A stretch of 56,181 nucleotides of DNA from a virus: the IMG/VR virus record IMGVR_UViG_3300010412_000017, positions 1 to 56,181 of that record. The stretch is one strand, 5' to 3'. How positions within the stretch are numbered: the first letter of the stretch is position 1; every line of letters begins with the position of its first letter. A program made the position numbers and the translations under genes. The notes under the pieces were generated by a model. That model did not search any database and was not told the DNA's origin. It saw only the letters and a program-made list of their open reading frames with translations. Of this stretch, positions 1 through 8,200 are shown piece after piece.

Positions 1-144
1 GAAGCTGTTTTCCGTGACGCCGTTGCGGATCATGCCGTCGTTGTCAAAGGTCCGGGTGCCCGCGGTCTCGTCGACCAGGGTCAGGCCGGCGGCCACGATC
101 TTGGTGGTCGTGACGCTGACCACGCGGAAGAAGCCGTTGTTGGC
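1..144. repeat. Left copy of the 144-bp terminal redundancy
   Basis: Bases 1-144 are identical to 56038-56181. The repeat falls inside the tail tube coding sequence, and joining the two ends keeps the reading frame exactly (1,164 nt in total). This is what an assembler gives for a circular or circularly permuted molecule, so it is probably an assembly overlap and not a packaged terminal repeat. Confidence 0.95.
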
Positions 145-549
145 AGCGTTGCTGAAACCGGCGGCCAGCAGCCACATGCCGGGGACCACGCCGTCGGTGA
201 CGAAGTCGCCCGCGGTGGTGTTGTAGCTGTTGTCGGCGTTGGCGGCGGTGATGTCGGTCTCGCTCACGGCCACAGCGGTACTCCAGGCGCTGTCGAACAG
301 GGCGCCCAGGAGGAAGTCGTCGTAGGTGCCGTAGCTCATCTCGAAGTTGAGCGGGCCCGAGGCCTCGGCGTCCACCTGGACCAGGTCGGTGATCTGGCGG
401 TCGCTGCGGATCTCGTTGCTGACGATGTTGGCGATGTTGAAATTCAGGCCCTCGCCGGTAAAGCGCAGCGAGGTGAACGCGACGGCGGGAATAACCCCCC
501 AGGTCACCTCGTTGGCGTAGGCCATCTGGACGCGGCTGCTGTCACTCAT
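1..549 (-). CDS. Major tail tube protein, N-terminal part (continues across the contig junction)
   Basis: The ATG at 549 (MSDSSRVQMAYANEVTWG) follows a strong AAGGAGAC ribosome site. The frame is still open at base 1 and continues without a shift at 56037 down to 55423, giving 387 residues in the circular molecule. The start resembles siphovirus tube proteins: a short polar leader, then alternating beta segments and a phrase on expected values and initial state (VSVTTTKIVAAGLTLVDE). The gene sits between the tail terminator/connector genes and the tail chaperones plus tape measure, the standard position for the tube subunit. The protein should polymerise as stacked hexameric rings around the tape measure. 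Assignment is from position and general character; I see no family-specific catalytic motif. Confidence 0.8.
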   Translation of the reverse strand, partial: MSDSSRVQMAYANEVTWGVIPAVAFTSLRFTGEGLNFNIANIVSNEIRSDRQITDLVQVDAEASGPLNFEMSYGTYDDFLLGALFDSAWSTAVAVSETDITAANADNSYNTTAGDFVTDGVVPGMWLLAAGFSNAANNGFFRVVSVTTTKIVAAGLTLVDETAGTRTFDNDGMIRNGVTENSF

Positions 550-561
550 TCTCTTGTCTCC

Positions 562-993
562 TTACAGGTAGGCGTCCCGGAAGTACGGGATGTCTACGTT
601 GGTTTGGTTCCAGCCGCCGTCGATCTTGCCTAGCTCGATCACGCTGGCGGCCCGGCAGGTAATGCCGCTGAACGCCTGGGCCCGGAATATCGCCGCAGCG
701 GTATCCGCGAGCACACGTCCTGCGGCGTGGCCGCTCCGCATCGGGGTGTAGATCTGGATCATCACCAGCCCGAAATTGCGGAACTGTTTAGTGCCTGCCC
801 CACCGAGGCTGGCCTGCTGTTCTCGCGCACCGCGCACTACTAACCGGCACCAGGAGCTGTCGTCGGGTTGGGCGACGATGGCCTTGGATGTCGGGTCTAT
901 CACTGGGCCGTCGGAGCCCATCGCCACAGGCGTCGCGCTCCAGTTGTCCAGAAACCGTGTTTCAATGGCTGCCAGCTCGGCCTGGTACGTCAC
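562..993 (-). CDS. Tail terminator-like protein (DUF4128/gpU type)
   Basis: This 143-residue protein starts at the ATG at 993 (MTYQAELAAIETRFLDNW) and overlaps the end of the preceding gp10-like gene by 5 bp. The N-terminal helix, the VxxGxR.Q strand region and the FRNFGLVMIQIYTP strand are the pattern of the phage tail-terminator fold, which caps the tail tube and joins it to the head. The gene lies immediately before the tail tube gene, as expected for terminators. There is no enzymatic motif. Family naming (DUF4128-like) is by recognition without a search; the terminator role is well supported by order. Confidence 0.65.
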   Translation of the reverse strand: MTYQAELAAIETRFLDNWSATPVAMGSDGPVIDPTSKAIVAQPDDSSWCRLVVRGAREQQASLGGAGTKQFRNFGLVMIQIYTPMRSGHAAGRVLADTAAAIFRAQAFSGITCRAASVIELGKIDGGWNQTNVDIPYFRDAYL

Positions 994-1394
994 AGCAGCC
1001 CCCGTCCCGCGAGGGCCACCTTGAGCACGCCGTCGGGCGCCTTCTTGGTGCTATGGCCCTCCTCTATCGGCACCGCGTAGGGGAGGGCGTTGCTCAGGTA
1101 GAGCACTGGGTACTTCCCCAGGTTCAGGCCCGGCGCCGGCGGTGGCGGCAGTTCGGTCCCGTGCTCTATGTCGCCGTCGTGCGGTGGCGGTACCCCCTCA
1201 TCCGGCGTGTTCTCGTTCAGGTTCCAGGCGGCCCGGTAACGCCCGGTGTGCACCGGGGCCAGCTCGGTCACGTCGGACCAAAGGTCGAGGCCCAGCTTCT
1301 TGACGGCGTCGGCCGTCGGGATGCCCAGCTCGGCGACGATCTCGTTGGCCGCGGCGCTGATGTCGTGCAGGTCAAACTCGACGCCGTCGGCCAT
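990..1394 (-). CDS. HK97 gp10-like tail completion/neck protein
   Basis: The protein has 134 residues from the ATG at 1394 (MADGVEFDLH), which overlaps the preceding stop as ATGA. The frame is open further upstream, but that extension is arginine-rich out-of-frame translation of the neighbour. The motif VHTGRYRAAW near residue 48 and YAVPIEEGHSTKKAPDGVL near the C-terminus are typical of the HK97-gp10 family (T-G-x-L/Y-R-x-S/A-W and the E-x-G-T/H-x-x-x-A-P-x-G-x-x box). Members complete the head-tail neck of siphoviruses. It is translationally coupled to its neighbours on both sides. Confidence 0.78.
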   Translation of the reverse strand: MADGVEFDLHDISAAANEIVAELGIPTADAVKKLGLDLWSDVTELAPVHTGRYRAAWNLNENTPDEGVPPPHDGDIEHGTELPPPPAPGLNLGKYPVLYLSNALPYAVPIEEGHSTKKAPDGVLKVALAGRGLL

Positions 1395-1789
1395 CAGGCG
1401 GCCTCCGCGGTGGGCCGGCGCACGACCAGCTTCCAGAGCAGAGCCGGGCCCGTGTCGGTCGGCGCGACGCCGGTGACCTTGACGATGTCGTAGTCGTCGG
1501 TGCCGTCGGCGATCCGCTGCCCGATCTGGGGGACCACGCTCGGGATCTCGGCCGGGTCGATCAGCACCACGGCATCGGTGGCCCGCACCATCGGGTCCTC
1601 CAGGTCCTGCCGCTTGGGGCTGGTCAGCACCGCGTTGACGGTGTGCTGGGTTGTGGTGCGGGTGACCGCGCCGGTGGCCGGGTTGTAGCTGCCGGCGGTC
1701 TGCTCGTAGAGGGTCATCGCGGTCTTGAGGTTGTCGACCGTAGCGAAGGCGCCGGTCACCTGGGCGGCGATGGTCTCGCGCAGGCCCAT
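1394..1789 (-). CDS. Head-tail connector (stopper-type) protein
   Basis: This 131-residue protein has its start at 1789 and its stop at 1394, both in ATGA overlaps with the neighbouring connector genes. It is a small beta-rich protein with an arm around TVNAVLTSPKRQDL and a C-terminal DYDIVKVTGVAPTDTGP segment, as in head-closure/stopper proteins that plug the connector after packaging. Assignment rests mainly on length and on position between the adaptor-like and gp10-like genes; no diagnostic residues are visible. Confidence 0.55.
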   Translation of the reverse strand: MGLRETIAAQVTGAFATVDNLKTAMTLYEQTAGSYNPATGAVTRTTTQHTVNAVLTSPKRQDLEDPMVRATDAVVLIDPAEIPSVVPQIGQRIADGTDDYDIVKVTGVAPTDTGPALLWKLVVRRPTAEAA

Positions 1790-2298
1790 CAGGTGCGCAC
1801 CACGCGCATGGTGAAGGGCGAGCCCTCCAGGTAGAAGGCGATGATCGCCTGCACGCTGTCCGGCGTGCCCTGGGCCTCCTGGGTGGCGCTTTGCTGGTTG
1901 GTGTCAAACTCCAGCTCGATCACGTCCACCTTGATCGCGCTCAGGCCGGAGCTGCCGGGCGGCGCGGTGGTGTCGCCGTCGCGCAGCAGCACAAAGGCCC
2001 ACTCGGCGGTAGCGCGTTCCAAAAAGCGGGGGATGGTCGTGGCGTCCAGGGCGTAGCCGTCCCGGTCGTAGACGCCGTCGCGGGGCCAGCGCAGCGCGCC
2101 GGTCTCGTATTCCTTGGTGCCCTTCCAGTCGAGAAGGTCCAGGAGCATGGTGGCGTTCTTGATCGCCTGCTCCTTGGTGGGGTCATCGGCAGCGTCCCAG
2201 GCGGCATTGTCTACCCGGTTGGCGTGGTAGGTCTCCGCATCAGCCAGGCTGATGTAGCCGTCGGCGTCAGCGCCTCCTGGGGTCGTGTCGATGGCCAT
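1789..2298 (-). CDS. Head-tail adaptor, annotated in many phages as DnaT-like
   Basis: This 169-residue protein opens with the signature of the putative DnaT-like ssDNA-binding family found in head modules: SLADAETYHANR, then AAWDAADDPTKEQAIKNATMLLDLL and a W-K-G-T-K box. Despite the family name, its usual place between capsid and neck genes suggests an all-helical head-tail adaptor that docks under the portal. It carries an acidic strand DVIELEFD near residue 120. It is coupled to the next gene by an ATGA overlap. Confidence 0.7.
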   Translation of the reverse strand: MAIDTTPGGADADGYISLADAETYHANRVDNAAWDAADDPTKEQAIKNATMLLDLLDWKGTKEYETGALRWPRDGVYDRDGYALDATTIPRFLERATAEWAFVLLRDGDTTAPPGSSGLSAIKVDVIELEFDTNQQSATQEAQGTPDSVQAIIAFYLEGSPFTMRVVRT

Positions 2299-2307
2299 CT
2301 AGTGCCC

Positions 2308-2556
2308 TCATGCCTTGCCGACCGGCTTCTTGCTGCCTCGGTCGAAAATGACGCCGTTCTGCAGGTAGGCCTTCAGGCCCTCGTGCCAGACCATGCTGAA
2401 AGGGCGCCGGGGGTTGAACACGGGCGCGGCAGCCGCGGCTTTGTCCTTGGCCGGTGCGGTTGCTTCGGCCTCGGCGGGCTCCGCCTGGGCGGGCTCTGCG
2501 TCGCTCAGGGTGGGGTACTCCTCGGCGGCTTGATCGGTGGTTTTGCGTGTTGCCAT
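2308..2556 (-). CDS. Small Ala/Glu/Pro-rich protein of the head module
   Basis: This 82-residue protein lies between the decoration-like gene and the adaptor. The first half is low-complexity (repeated AE/AP/AK), probably disordered. The second half holds a compact FSMVWHEGLKAYLQNG segment ending in FDRGSKKPVG, which looks like a short beta hairpin. An ATG with GGAGGAGAC just upstream supports the start. I do not recognise a family; a virion or connector accessory role is inferred only from position. Confidence 0.6.
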   Translation of the reverse strand: MATRKTTDQAAEEYPTLSDAEPAQAEPAEAEATAPAKDKAAAAAPVFNPRRPFSMVWHEGLKAYLQNGVIFDRGSKKPVGKA

Positions 2557-2576
2557 GTCTCCTCCAGGGTACGGTG

Positions 2577-2603
2577 AAAACCGCAGCCCCCCGCGAAGGG
2601 GGC
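2577..2603 (-). terminator. Weak intrinsic terminator or attenuator after the decoration gene
   Basis: On the minus strand a GCCCCC / GGGGGGC stem (2586-2603) with a 5-nt TTCGC loop is followed five bases later by only four T residues (2577-2580). It sits just after the decoration-like stop codon. The stem is strong but the T tract is short and offset, so it is probably a partial terminator that lowers transcription beyond the abundant capsid genes. Confidence 0.4.
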
Positions 2604-2624
2604 CACGGGTCCGGGGTTAACGCC

Positions 2625-3008
2625 TTAGTTGCGCAGGCTGATGGTCGTCACAAACGTCGGGGTCGCCGTGCCGCCAATGGTCCAGCTCGCACGGATGTAC
2701 TCGTGCTCGCTTTCAAAGGCCAGCTGGTGTTCCACCGGGTCTGCGCTGTCATCGAGCTGCGGGAACGAGAACAGCGCCTCCTCCTCGCCGCCGAAGGCTC
2801 CGGTGTCGGAGCCCTCGATCACGACGTCGAGGGTCGGGGTGGTGCCGCTGATCGTGTCCGCGTGCAGGTTGATGTCGAACTTGGCGCCCTTGCCCACCTT
2901 CAGGCCAGAGCCCGCGCCGGTGGCGGTGATGCTCTGGTCCTCGGTGGTCAGGAGGCCGAGGACGTCGAAGGTGCCCTTGCGGCGCTGTACGTAGTCAGGT
3001 AGTGCCAT
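2625..3008 (-). CDS. Capsid decoration-like protein (Bbp16-like)
   Basis: This 127-residue beta-rich protein is located directly after the major capsid gene. The pattern TPTLDVVIEGSD in the middle and EYIRASWTIGGTATPTF near the C-terminus is the strand/turn signature of small jelly-roll decoration proteins such as the Bbp16 group, which stud the capsid surface. The start at 3008 has an AAAAAGGAG ribosome site upstream. It is followed by the hairpin at 2577-2603. Naming as Bbp16-like is by recognition of the repeated G-S-D and G-G-T turns. Confidence 0.6.
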   Translation of the reverse strand: MALPDYVQRRKGTFDVLGLLTTEDQSITATGAGSGLKVGKGAKFDINLHADTISGTTPTLDVVIEGSDTGAFGGEEEALFSFPQLDDSADPVEHQLAFESEHEYIRASWTIGGTATPTFVTTISLRN

Positions 3009-3044
3009 GGTCGCTACTCCTTTTTCCTGTTACCGATCCACCGC

Positions 3045-3962
3045 TTACGCGATGGCGTTGGTGATGCCGTAGAGACGGGCCGCGCAGTCGCGGGATGCCA
3101 GCACCAGGCTGATGTCCCATTCCACACGGGTCCGCAGCGCGGGCTTACTGTCCAGCTCGCCCAGGTCGCGGGCCATCAGGCCGCTCTCGGTCTGGATGCC
3201 GAAGAGGTCCTCCTCGGCGTCCGCGCTTCCGAAACGCACGGCGTAGATGCTCGTGGTGTCGAAGGTCGCATCGCCTGGGTCCTCGTCGAAGTCCAGGATG
3301 TCGGTGTGGGTCTCGTCCTTGCCCACGTTGAGCAGCGGGACGCCGGCATAGGTGGTCACCTGGCGGCCGAAGGCGTCGGTCGTGGTGTTCACCTGGGTGT
3401 CGGCACGGAGCAGCTTGGTCAACAGCTGGTGACCGCCGTCGCCACACAGGATGGCGTTGGCGCCTGGAACCGCCCGCAGCAGGTCGTCGAGCATGTCCTG
3501 CGTCAGGGCTGCACCACCGGAGCCGGCCAGGATCTTCTGGCTGCCGGTCAGGCGTGCGTTCAGGCCGTCGAACTCGCGGGGGTCGGACTGGCTGTTGCCG
3601 TCAAACACCATGCGGTTCAGGTAGCGGGCCATCGCCTTGACCTTGAGGGCCTCGTGCGCTGCGCGTACCTGGGGGCCGCGGGTGCGGATGATGTGGCTGT
3701 CAACGTCCAGGTCGCCACCTGCGATGCGCAGGGTCTCGGTCTGGGGGTTGATCACGCCAGTGCTTTCGCTGAAGCCTTCGTTCACGCCACGGAAGGCCAC
3801 GCCCGGCAGGGCCCCTTCCATGTTGTAGCTGTAGGCGTTTCCGCGGATGTTGAGAAAGTCTACGCGCTCGAGGATCGGGCTGTTCTGAACATAAACCTCG
3901 ATGATGCCCGCACGCAGCTGGTCCTGGGCCAGCTTGCTGGCCTCCTGGAGAAGCAGTGCCAT
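3045..3962 (-). CDS. Major capsid protein
   Basis: The protein has 305 residues, a normal length for HK97-fold capsid subunits without a protease or delta domain. It starts MALLLQEASKLAQDQL and shows the usual early hydrophobic helix, a glycine-rich E-loop-like region (VAFRGVNEGFSESTGV) and a long spine helix (AHEALKVKAMARYLNRMVFDG). A P-domain turn follows at VPGANAILCGDGG and a late YGITNAIA end. It follows the scaffold gene and precedes the decoration gene, a classical capsid cassette. A CAAGGAGACACGAT leader places the start at 3962. I see no separate prohead protease gene in the window. Confidence 0.85.
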   Translation of the reverse strand: MALLLQEASKLAQDQLRAGIIEVYVQNSPILERVDFLNIRGNAYSYNMEGALPGVAFRGVNEGFSESTGVINPQTETLRIAGGDLDVDSHIIRTRGPQVRAAHEALKVKAMARYLNRMVFDGNSQSDPREFDGLNARLTGSQKILAGSGGAALTQDMLDDLLRAVPGANAILCGDGGHQLLTKLLRADTQVNTTTDAFGRQVTTYAGVPLLNVGKDETHTDILDFDEDPGDATFDTTSIYAVRFGSADAEEDLFGIQTESGLMARDLGELDSKPALRTRVEWDISLVLASRDCAARLYGITNAIA

Positions 3963-3977
3963 ATCGTGTCTCCTTGT

Positions 3978-3994
3978 CGGGCGTCCATCGCCCG
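3978..3994 (-). promoter_or_regulatory. Hairpin in the leader of the capsid gene
   Basis: A perfect 6-bp stem CGGGCG/CGCCCG with a 5-nt loop stands between the scaffold stop and the capsid ribosome site. No T tract follows, so it is unlikely to terminate. It may be a processing or mRNA-stability hairpin that uncouples capsid from scaffold expression. Confidence 0.3.
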
Positions 3995-4018
3995 GTCAAT
4001 AGTCAGGGTCCGCGGGTG

Positions 4019-4765
4019 TCACTCGTTTGCGTGCGCAGCACGCATCCTGTCGACGCCTCGCAGGGTTTGGTTCCCCTGGCCAGCACCACTGTGCCCGGAG
4101 TAGTCTTTGCCGGCACCGCCGCCTTTCGAGGGCTGGAACAAATGCCGCGCTCCGCCCTTGAGTTCTTCCATGAATTCGCCCACGGTCTGGCTGCTCTTGC
4201 CGTCCGACCCGTAGAGCACGTTGCCCTCGCCATCCTTTGCGACGACACCATCGCCCTCCAGGTAGAACCGCTCGCGGCCCCGTCGGACGATGTCTGGTAG
4301 CGCGTCAGGCAGGGCCCCTGCCCGTGTCGCTTCACTGCTGAGCGCGTTCTCGATCAGGACGACCTCCAGCCGGCCTTTCAACGCGTCGCGCTCCTTGGAA
4401 ATGTTGCCCAGCTCCTCGGCGTGGGTCTCCTGCATCTTGCCGATGCGCTTGTTCAGCTCGGCCTGGATCAGCTCCTCGACCTTGTCCTCGTCGATGGCCT
4501 TCTTGCGCTGGCCTTTCTTGTGCTCCTCCACCAGGGCTTTCAGCTCCTCGGTGGACAGGTCGCCGATGGCCTCCTGGACCTCGCCGAATTTGCCCTTATA
4601 GGTGCGGCGCTCCTCGCGCTCGTGCTCCAGAGCAGACTTCAGACCCGTGACGTCCTCGATGTCGTCGGCGTCAAACTTGTAGCGGCCGTCGCTCTGTTGC
4701 TTGTAATGCTCGCGCAGCGCTTCCGGGATCTCGTCGAGGGTCTTGTAGAAAGCCTTTAGTGCCAT
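4019..4765 (-). CDS. Capsid scaffolding protein
   Basis: This 248-residue, highly charged, mostly helical protein is immediately upstream of the major capsid gene. Residues about 45-145 form a long coiled coil (LKSALEHEREERRTYKGK onward, rich in E/K/Q), as in phage scaffolds that nucleate procapsid assembly. The C-terminal third is glycine-rich with a final basic/acidic tail (GVDRMRAAHANE), the kind of end that contacts the capsid subunit. No protease motif is seen, so it is probably a non-proteolytic scaffold that is expelled or degraded by a host enzyme. Confidence 0.78.
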   Translation of the reverse strand: MALKAFYKTLDEIPEALREHYKQQSDGRYKFDADDIEDVTGLKSALEHEREERRTYKGKFGEVQEAIGDLSTEELKALVEEHKKGQRKKAIDEDKVEELIQAELNKRIGKMQETHAEELGNISKERDALKGRLEVVLIENALSSEATRAGALPDALPDIVRRGRERFYLEGDGVVAKDGEGNVLYGSDGKSSQTVGEFMEELKGGARHLFQPSKGGGAGKDYSGHSGAGQGNQTLRGVDRMRAAHANE

Positions 4766-4825
4766 ATGTGCCGTGTCTCGCTTTTGGGTGGTGGGTGGCT
4801 GAAATTTAACAGGTTGTCGGCGGTT

Positions 4826-5206
4826 TTACACCCCCCCTTGAGCCGCCTCCCGTTCGATGATGCCCGCCAGGTCGCCCTGGCTCCTCGCCGAGGCCTCAAG
4901 CTGGCGCCGGTAGGCGTCGTAGGTGGCCTGGATCTCTGGCATGCCGTCGTTGATCCGGTCCAGGCGGATGGTGCTCGCCAGGTCGGTCAGCTGCCAGCCG
5001 TCCGGGGTCTCGGTCACGGTGGCCGGGTAGCGGTGCAGCGGGAAGGCGCCCGGCAGGGGCTCCAGCCAGTTGGCGGTTGCCAGGACCAGGTCGCCCTCGG
5101 TCTCGCCGGCGCCGACGATCAGCACCTCGAACTCGGGGCTGTCGGCGAAGGTGAGCCGCAGCCCGTGGGCGTTGGCCTCCTCGATCAGGTCGGTTGTCTC
5201 GCTCAT
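4826..5206 (-). CDS. Unknown small protein between the MuF-type gene and the scaffold
   Basis: This 126-residue acidic protein overlaps the end of the giant MuF gene by 4 bp (ATGA), so it is translationally coupled to it. It is a mix of strands (FEVLIVGAGETEGDLVLA) and a C-terminal helix (IQATYDAYRRQLEASARS). I do not recognise a family. Coupling raises the possibility that it binds the preceding multi-domain protein, for instance as a partner or immunity-like factor, but nothing in the sequence proves that. Confidence 0.6.
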   Translation of the reverse strand: MSETTDLIEEANAHGLRLTFADSPEFEVLIVGAGETEGDLVLATANWLEPLPGAFPLHRYPATVTETPDGWQLTDLASTIRLDRINDGMPEIQATYDAYRRQLEASARSQGDLAGIIEREAAQGGV

Positions 5207-8200
5207 GAGTATTTGGCCTCGCGGACGACCTCGTCCAGGGACCGGCCGTCAGGCCACTGAGTATACCCGTGTTTTTCCCGCAAGAAGCGGATAAACCGCG
5301 CCTTTCCGCCTTTCGGTACGATGAAGGCGTCGAAGTTGTCGAACAACGAGCTGCCGCCTTTCAGGATGGTCTCGTTGCTGCCGTTCCGGGCCGCCTGGCG
5401 CATCTCCTCGATGCTCGACTTGCGGTTGCGCAGGATGTAGGCGGTGGTGTCGGTGCGGCCGAATTTGTCGCCGTCGTAGCTGATGGCGTCCACCCTGGCC
5501 GCCTCGCGGGCCTTCCATGTCAGGCCGACGTGGCTCTCGGCGTTGTCCACGGTCTTGATGCGGGTAAAGAAAAAGTCCGCTCCGCCGGTGCCCAGGTCGC
5601 TTTCCGGGCTCATGCCCTTGGGGATGATGCCCAGGCGCAGCTTGTCAGTCGTCGGCGCCATGCGTCCGCCCGAGGACAGGATCTTGTCGATGCTCTCGAT
5701 GTAGCCGTTTATGCCGCTGCTGTCGTAGAGGTGATGGTAGAGGCGGTAGTCGCGCTCGAAGCGCGCCCAGCCGGGGTCGCCCAGCAAGTCGGCCCGGAAG
5801 CGGTGCACGCGCCCGGTCTCGAAGGCGCCGCGGCTACCGGCCGGGTCGTAGAAGCCGCTTTCCTCGATGTCGTAGCCCAGCTCACGGCTGATCCAGCTCC
5901 GCCCGATCTCGACGCGCTCCTCGGGGGTCTTGCCCTTGGCGATCTTTTTCTCGAAGTCGCGCCAGTTGGTTTTCCGGGCATAGGCCAGCTGGGTGAGGTA
6001 CAGCTCCTCCTCCATGGCCGCCGTCGGCAGGGCGGTGTCGATGCCGGTGGCCTCGTCCAGGGCCTCCACGGCCCGGTTGGCTGCCCCCACGTCCTGGCCC
6101 TTGACGCGGATCTCGACGCGGCCCCTCATGGCCGCCGCGGTGTTGCTGTCCCAGACGCGGATGGTGGTGCCGTCGGGCAGGGTGGTCTCGTAGGCCTTCA
6201 GGCCGGTGCTGCCGCGGTAGCCGCCGGCCTTCTTGGTGACGTGGCCGCGGCTGAAGTCGCCGGCATCGAACTCGGCGGCGACCGGGGTCCAGGTTGGCCC
6301 GGTCTGGCCGACCACCTTGGGCGCCGGTAGCTTGATGCCCGCAAAGTTGCCGCTGGTCGGCGGGGTCCACACCGCGGTCTTGCCGGATCCGCGGGCGGCC
6401 GCGGTCTCCAGGGCGTCCAACCATGGCTTGTAGTGGCGCTCCAGGTCGGCGCGCTGGGCCGTGGTGTAGGCGCCCTTGCGGATCAGGGCGGTCATGTCGG
6501 CGTGGGCCTTTTTCCAGGCCTCCAGGGCCGCCTGGACACGCTCGACGTCTTTTAGCTCCAGCGCCTCGCTGCGGTTGGCCCGGTAGGCGATCCCCTTGAT
6601 CGCGGTCACCAGCTTGTTGTCCAGGGCCTCGTGGTCCAGGCCGATGGCGGTGGTCTTGTTGGCGCTGACCGAGGCCTCGAACTTCGACAGCGCGTCGCCT
6701 CTGAGCTTCATGGTGGCGACCGTGTACTTGGCGCTGCCGGTGGTCTCGTGGTGGATCAGGATCTGCTGGTCCTCGATGGCGTCGTAGTCGCTGCGGATGG
6801 AGTAGCCGGTGGCGCGGGCGTTGGTCACGCGCTTGTACTCCTCGTTGCTGACTCGCTTGCCCAGGTCCGGGGGCGGCGGCGCCTTGGCCTCGCGCACCAG
6901 GTGCGGGTAGCGCTTCTTGAGATCGTCGCGGCGAGCTTTGAGGATCGTCGCTAACTTTTCACGCTCCGGCCTGGCCCGCGGGCCGTACTTCTCGACCAGG
7001 TCGTCGATCTCGCTGTCGGTGATGCGCACGATCTGGCTCACGCCGGCCTCGATCTTGGCCTCGGGGATGTCCTTGAACACCGCCGCGGCCTGCTTGTTGG
7101 TGCTGCCGTTGCGCAGGCTCTGCAGCTCGTCCACGGTCGTGGTGAAATTCGCGCCCTTGGCCGTGCCCTGGGCCCGGTAGCGAAGGCCGCCACCCACGTC
7201 GATGCGCAGGGCCCGGCCGGCAGCGGTCTTGGCGATGTTGTCGTAGCTCAGGCCGACGACGTCCCAGTCGGCCAGCCAGGCGTCGGCGGCGAAGCCCTCG
7301 TAGGTGCCTTCCAGCTTCGCCATTTTCTCGGCCCCGCCGGCCTTCTTGAGGCCCTCGATCCAGCGGCTGGCGACGCCGATCTTGCCGGCCCGGTCGCCGG
7401 CTGCCGCGCCCAGCTTGATGATGCGCATGTCCGGGGCCTCGATGCCGGCCAGGCGGTAGAGCTTGGCGGTGAGGACCTCGTTCAGCGCCACGTCCTCGCT
7501 GGCGGTGTACTTGACCAGCCACTCCTGGCCCGCCTCGTCCTTGAACACCGCGCCAGGGACCGATCCGCCGGGCTTTGGCTGGCTGTAGGTCCAGCCCTTC
7601 ATGTCGAGAACGGCGTCCACGTCCGCCTGGGCGGCGGCAGCGGCCTTTGCGGCCTTCACCTCGGCCTTGACCTCGGCCACCTCGGCGGCGGCCGCAGCGG
7701 CGCCCTCCTCGGCGACCTGGGTGACGACGTCCTTGAGGTCCTTGATCGCGCTGTCGGCCGACTTCTTGCCCTTTGGGCTCAGGAACTTGTAGGCCTTCTC
7801 CTGGGCCTTGGTGGGCTTGGCGCCGTAGGCGACGGCGTTAATGTAGCCGTCTACATTGTCGTTCAGCGCCTCGATCTGGTCGGTGAGGGCGGCCTTTTCG
7901 CTGGGCGTCAGGAAGTTGAACACCTCGCTCTGCTTGGGCGTCGGGGCCTCGCCCGAGACCAGCTTTTTCTTGTAGCCGGACAGGACCGCGCTCTTTTCGG
8001 CCTGGGCCTGGGCGGCGGAGGCCAGCTCCTTGGCCTTGGCGAGCTTGCGGTACGGGCTCAGGGTCTTGAGCACCGGGTCGGTCTCCAGGTCCTGCAGGGC
8101 CTTCGCCAGCTTGGTCTTGCCGGTCGGGTTGGCGAGGGTGTCGGCGATCTCCTCGGCGGCCTTGGCGTTGGCGGCGGCCAGCTCGGCCTGCTTGGCCGCG

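Noticed and set aside
1-144. True packaged direct terminal repeats
   Set aside because: The repeat is inside the tail tube coding frame and its length is typical of an assembler overlap; nothing marks a packaging end.
990-1907. Longer start for the gp10-like gene
   Set aside because: The extra N-terminal part is an Arg/Pro-rich shadow of the stopper gene; the ATG at 1394 is coupled to the upstream stop.
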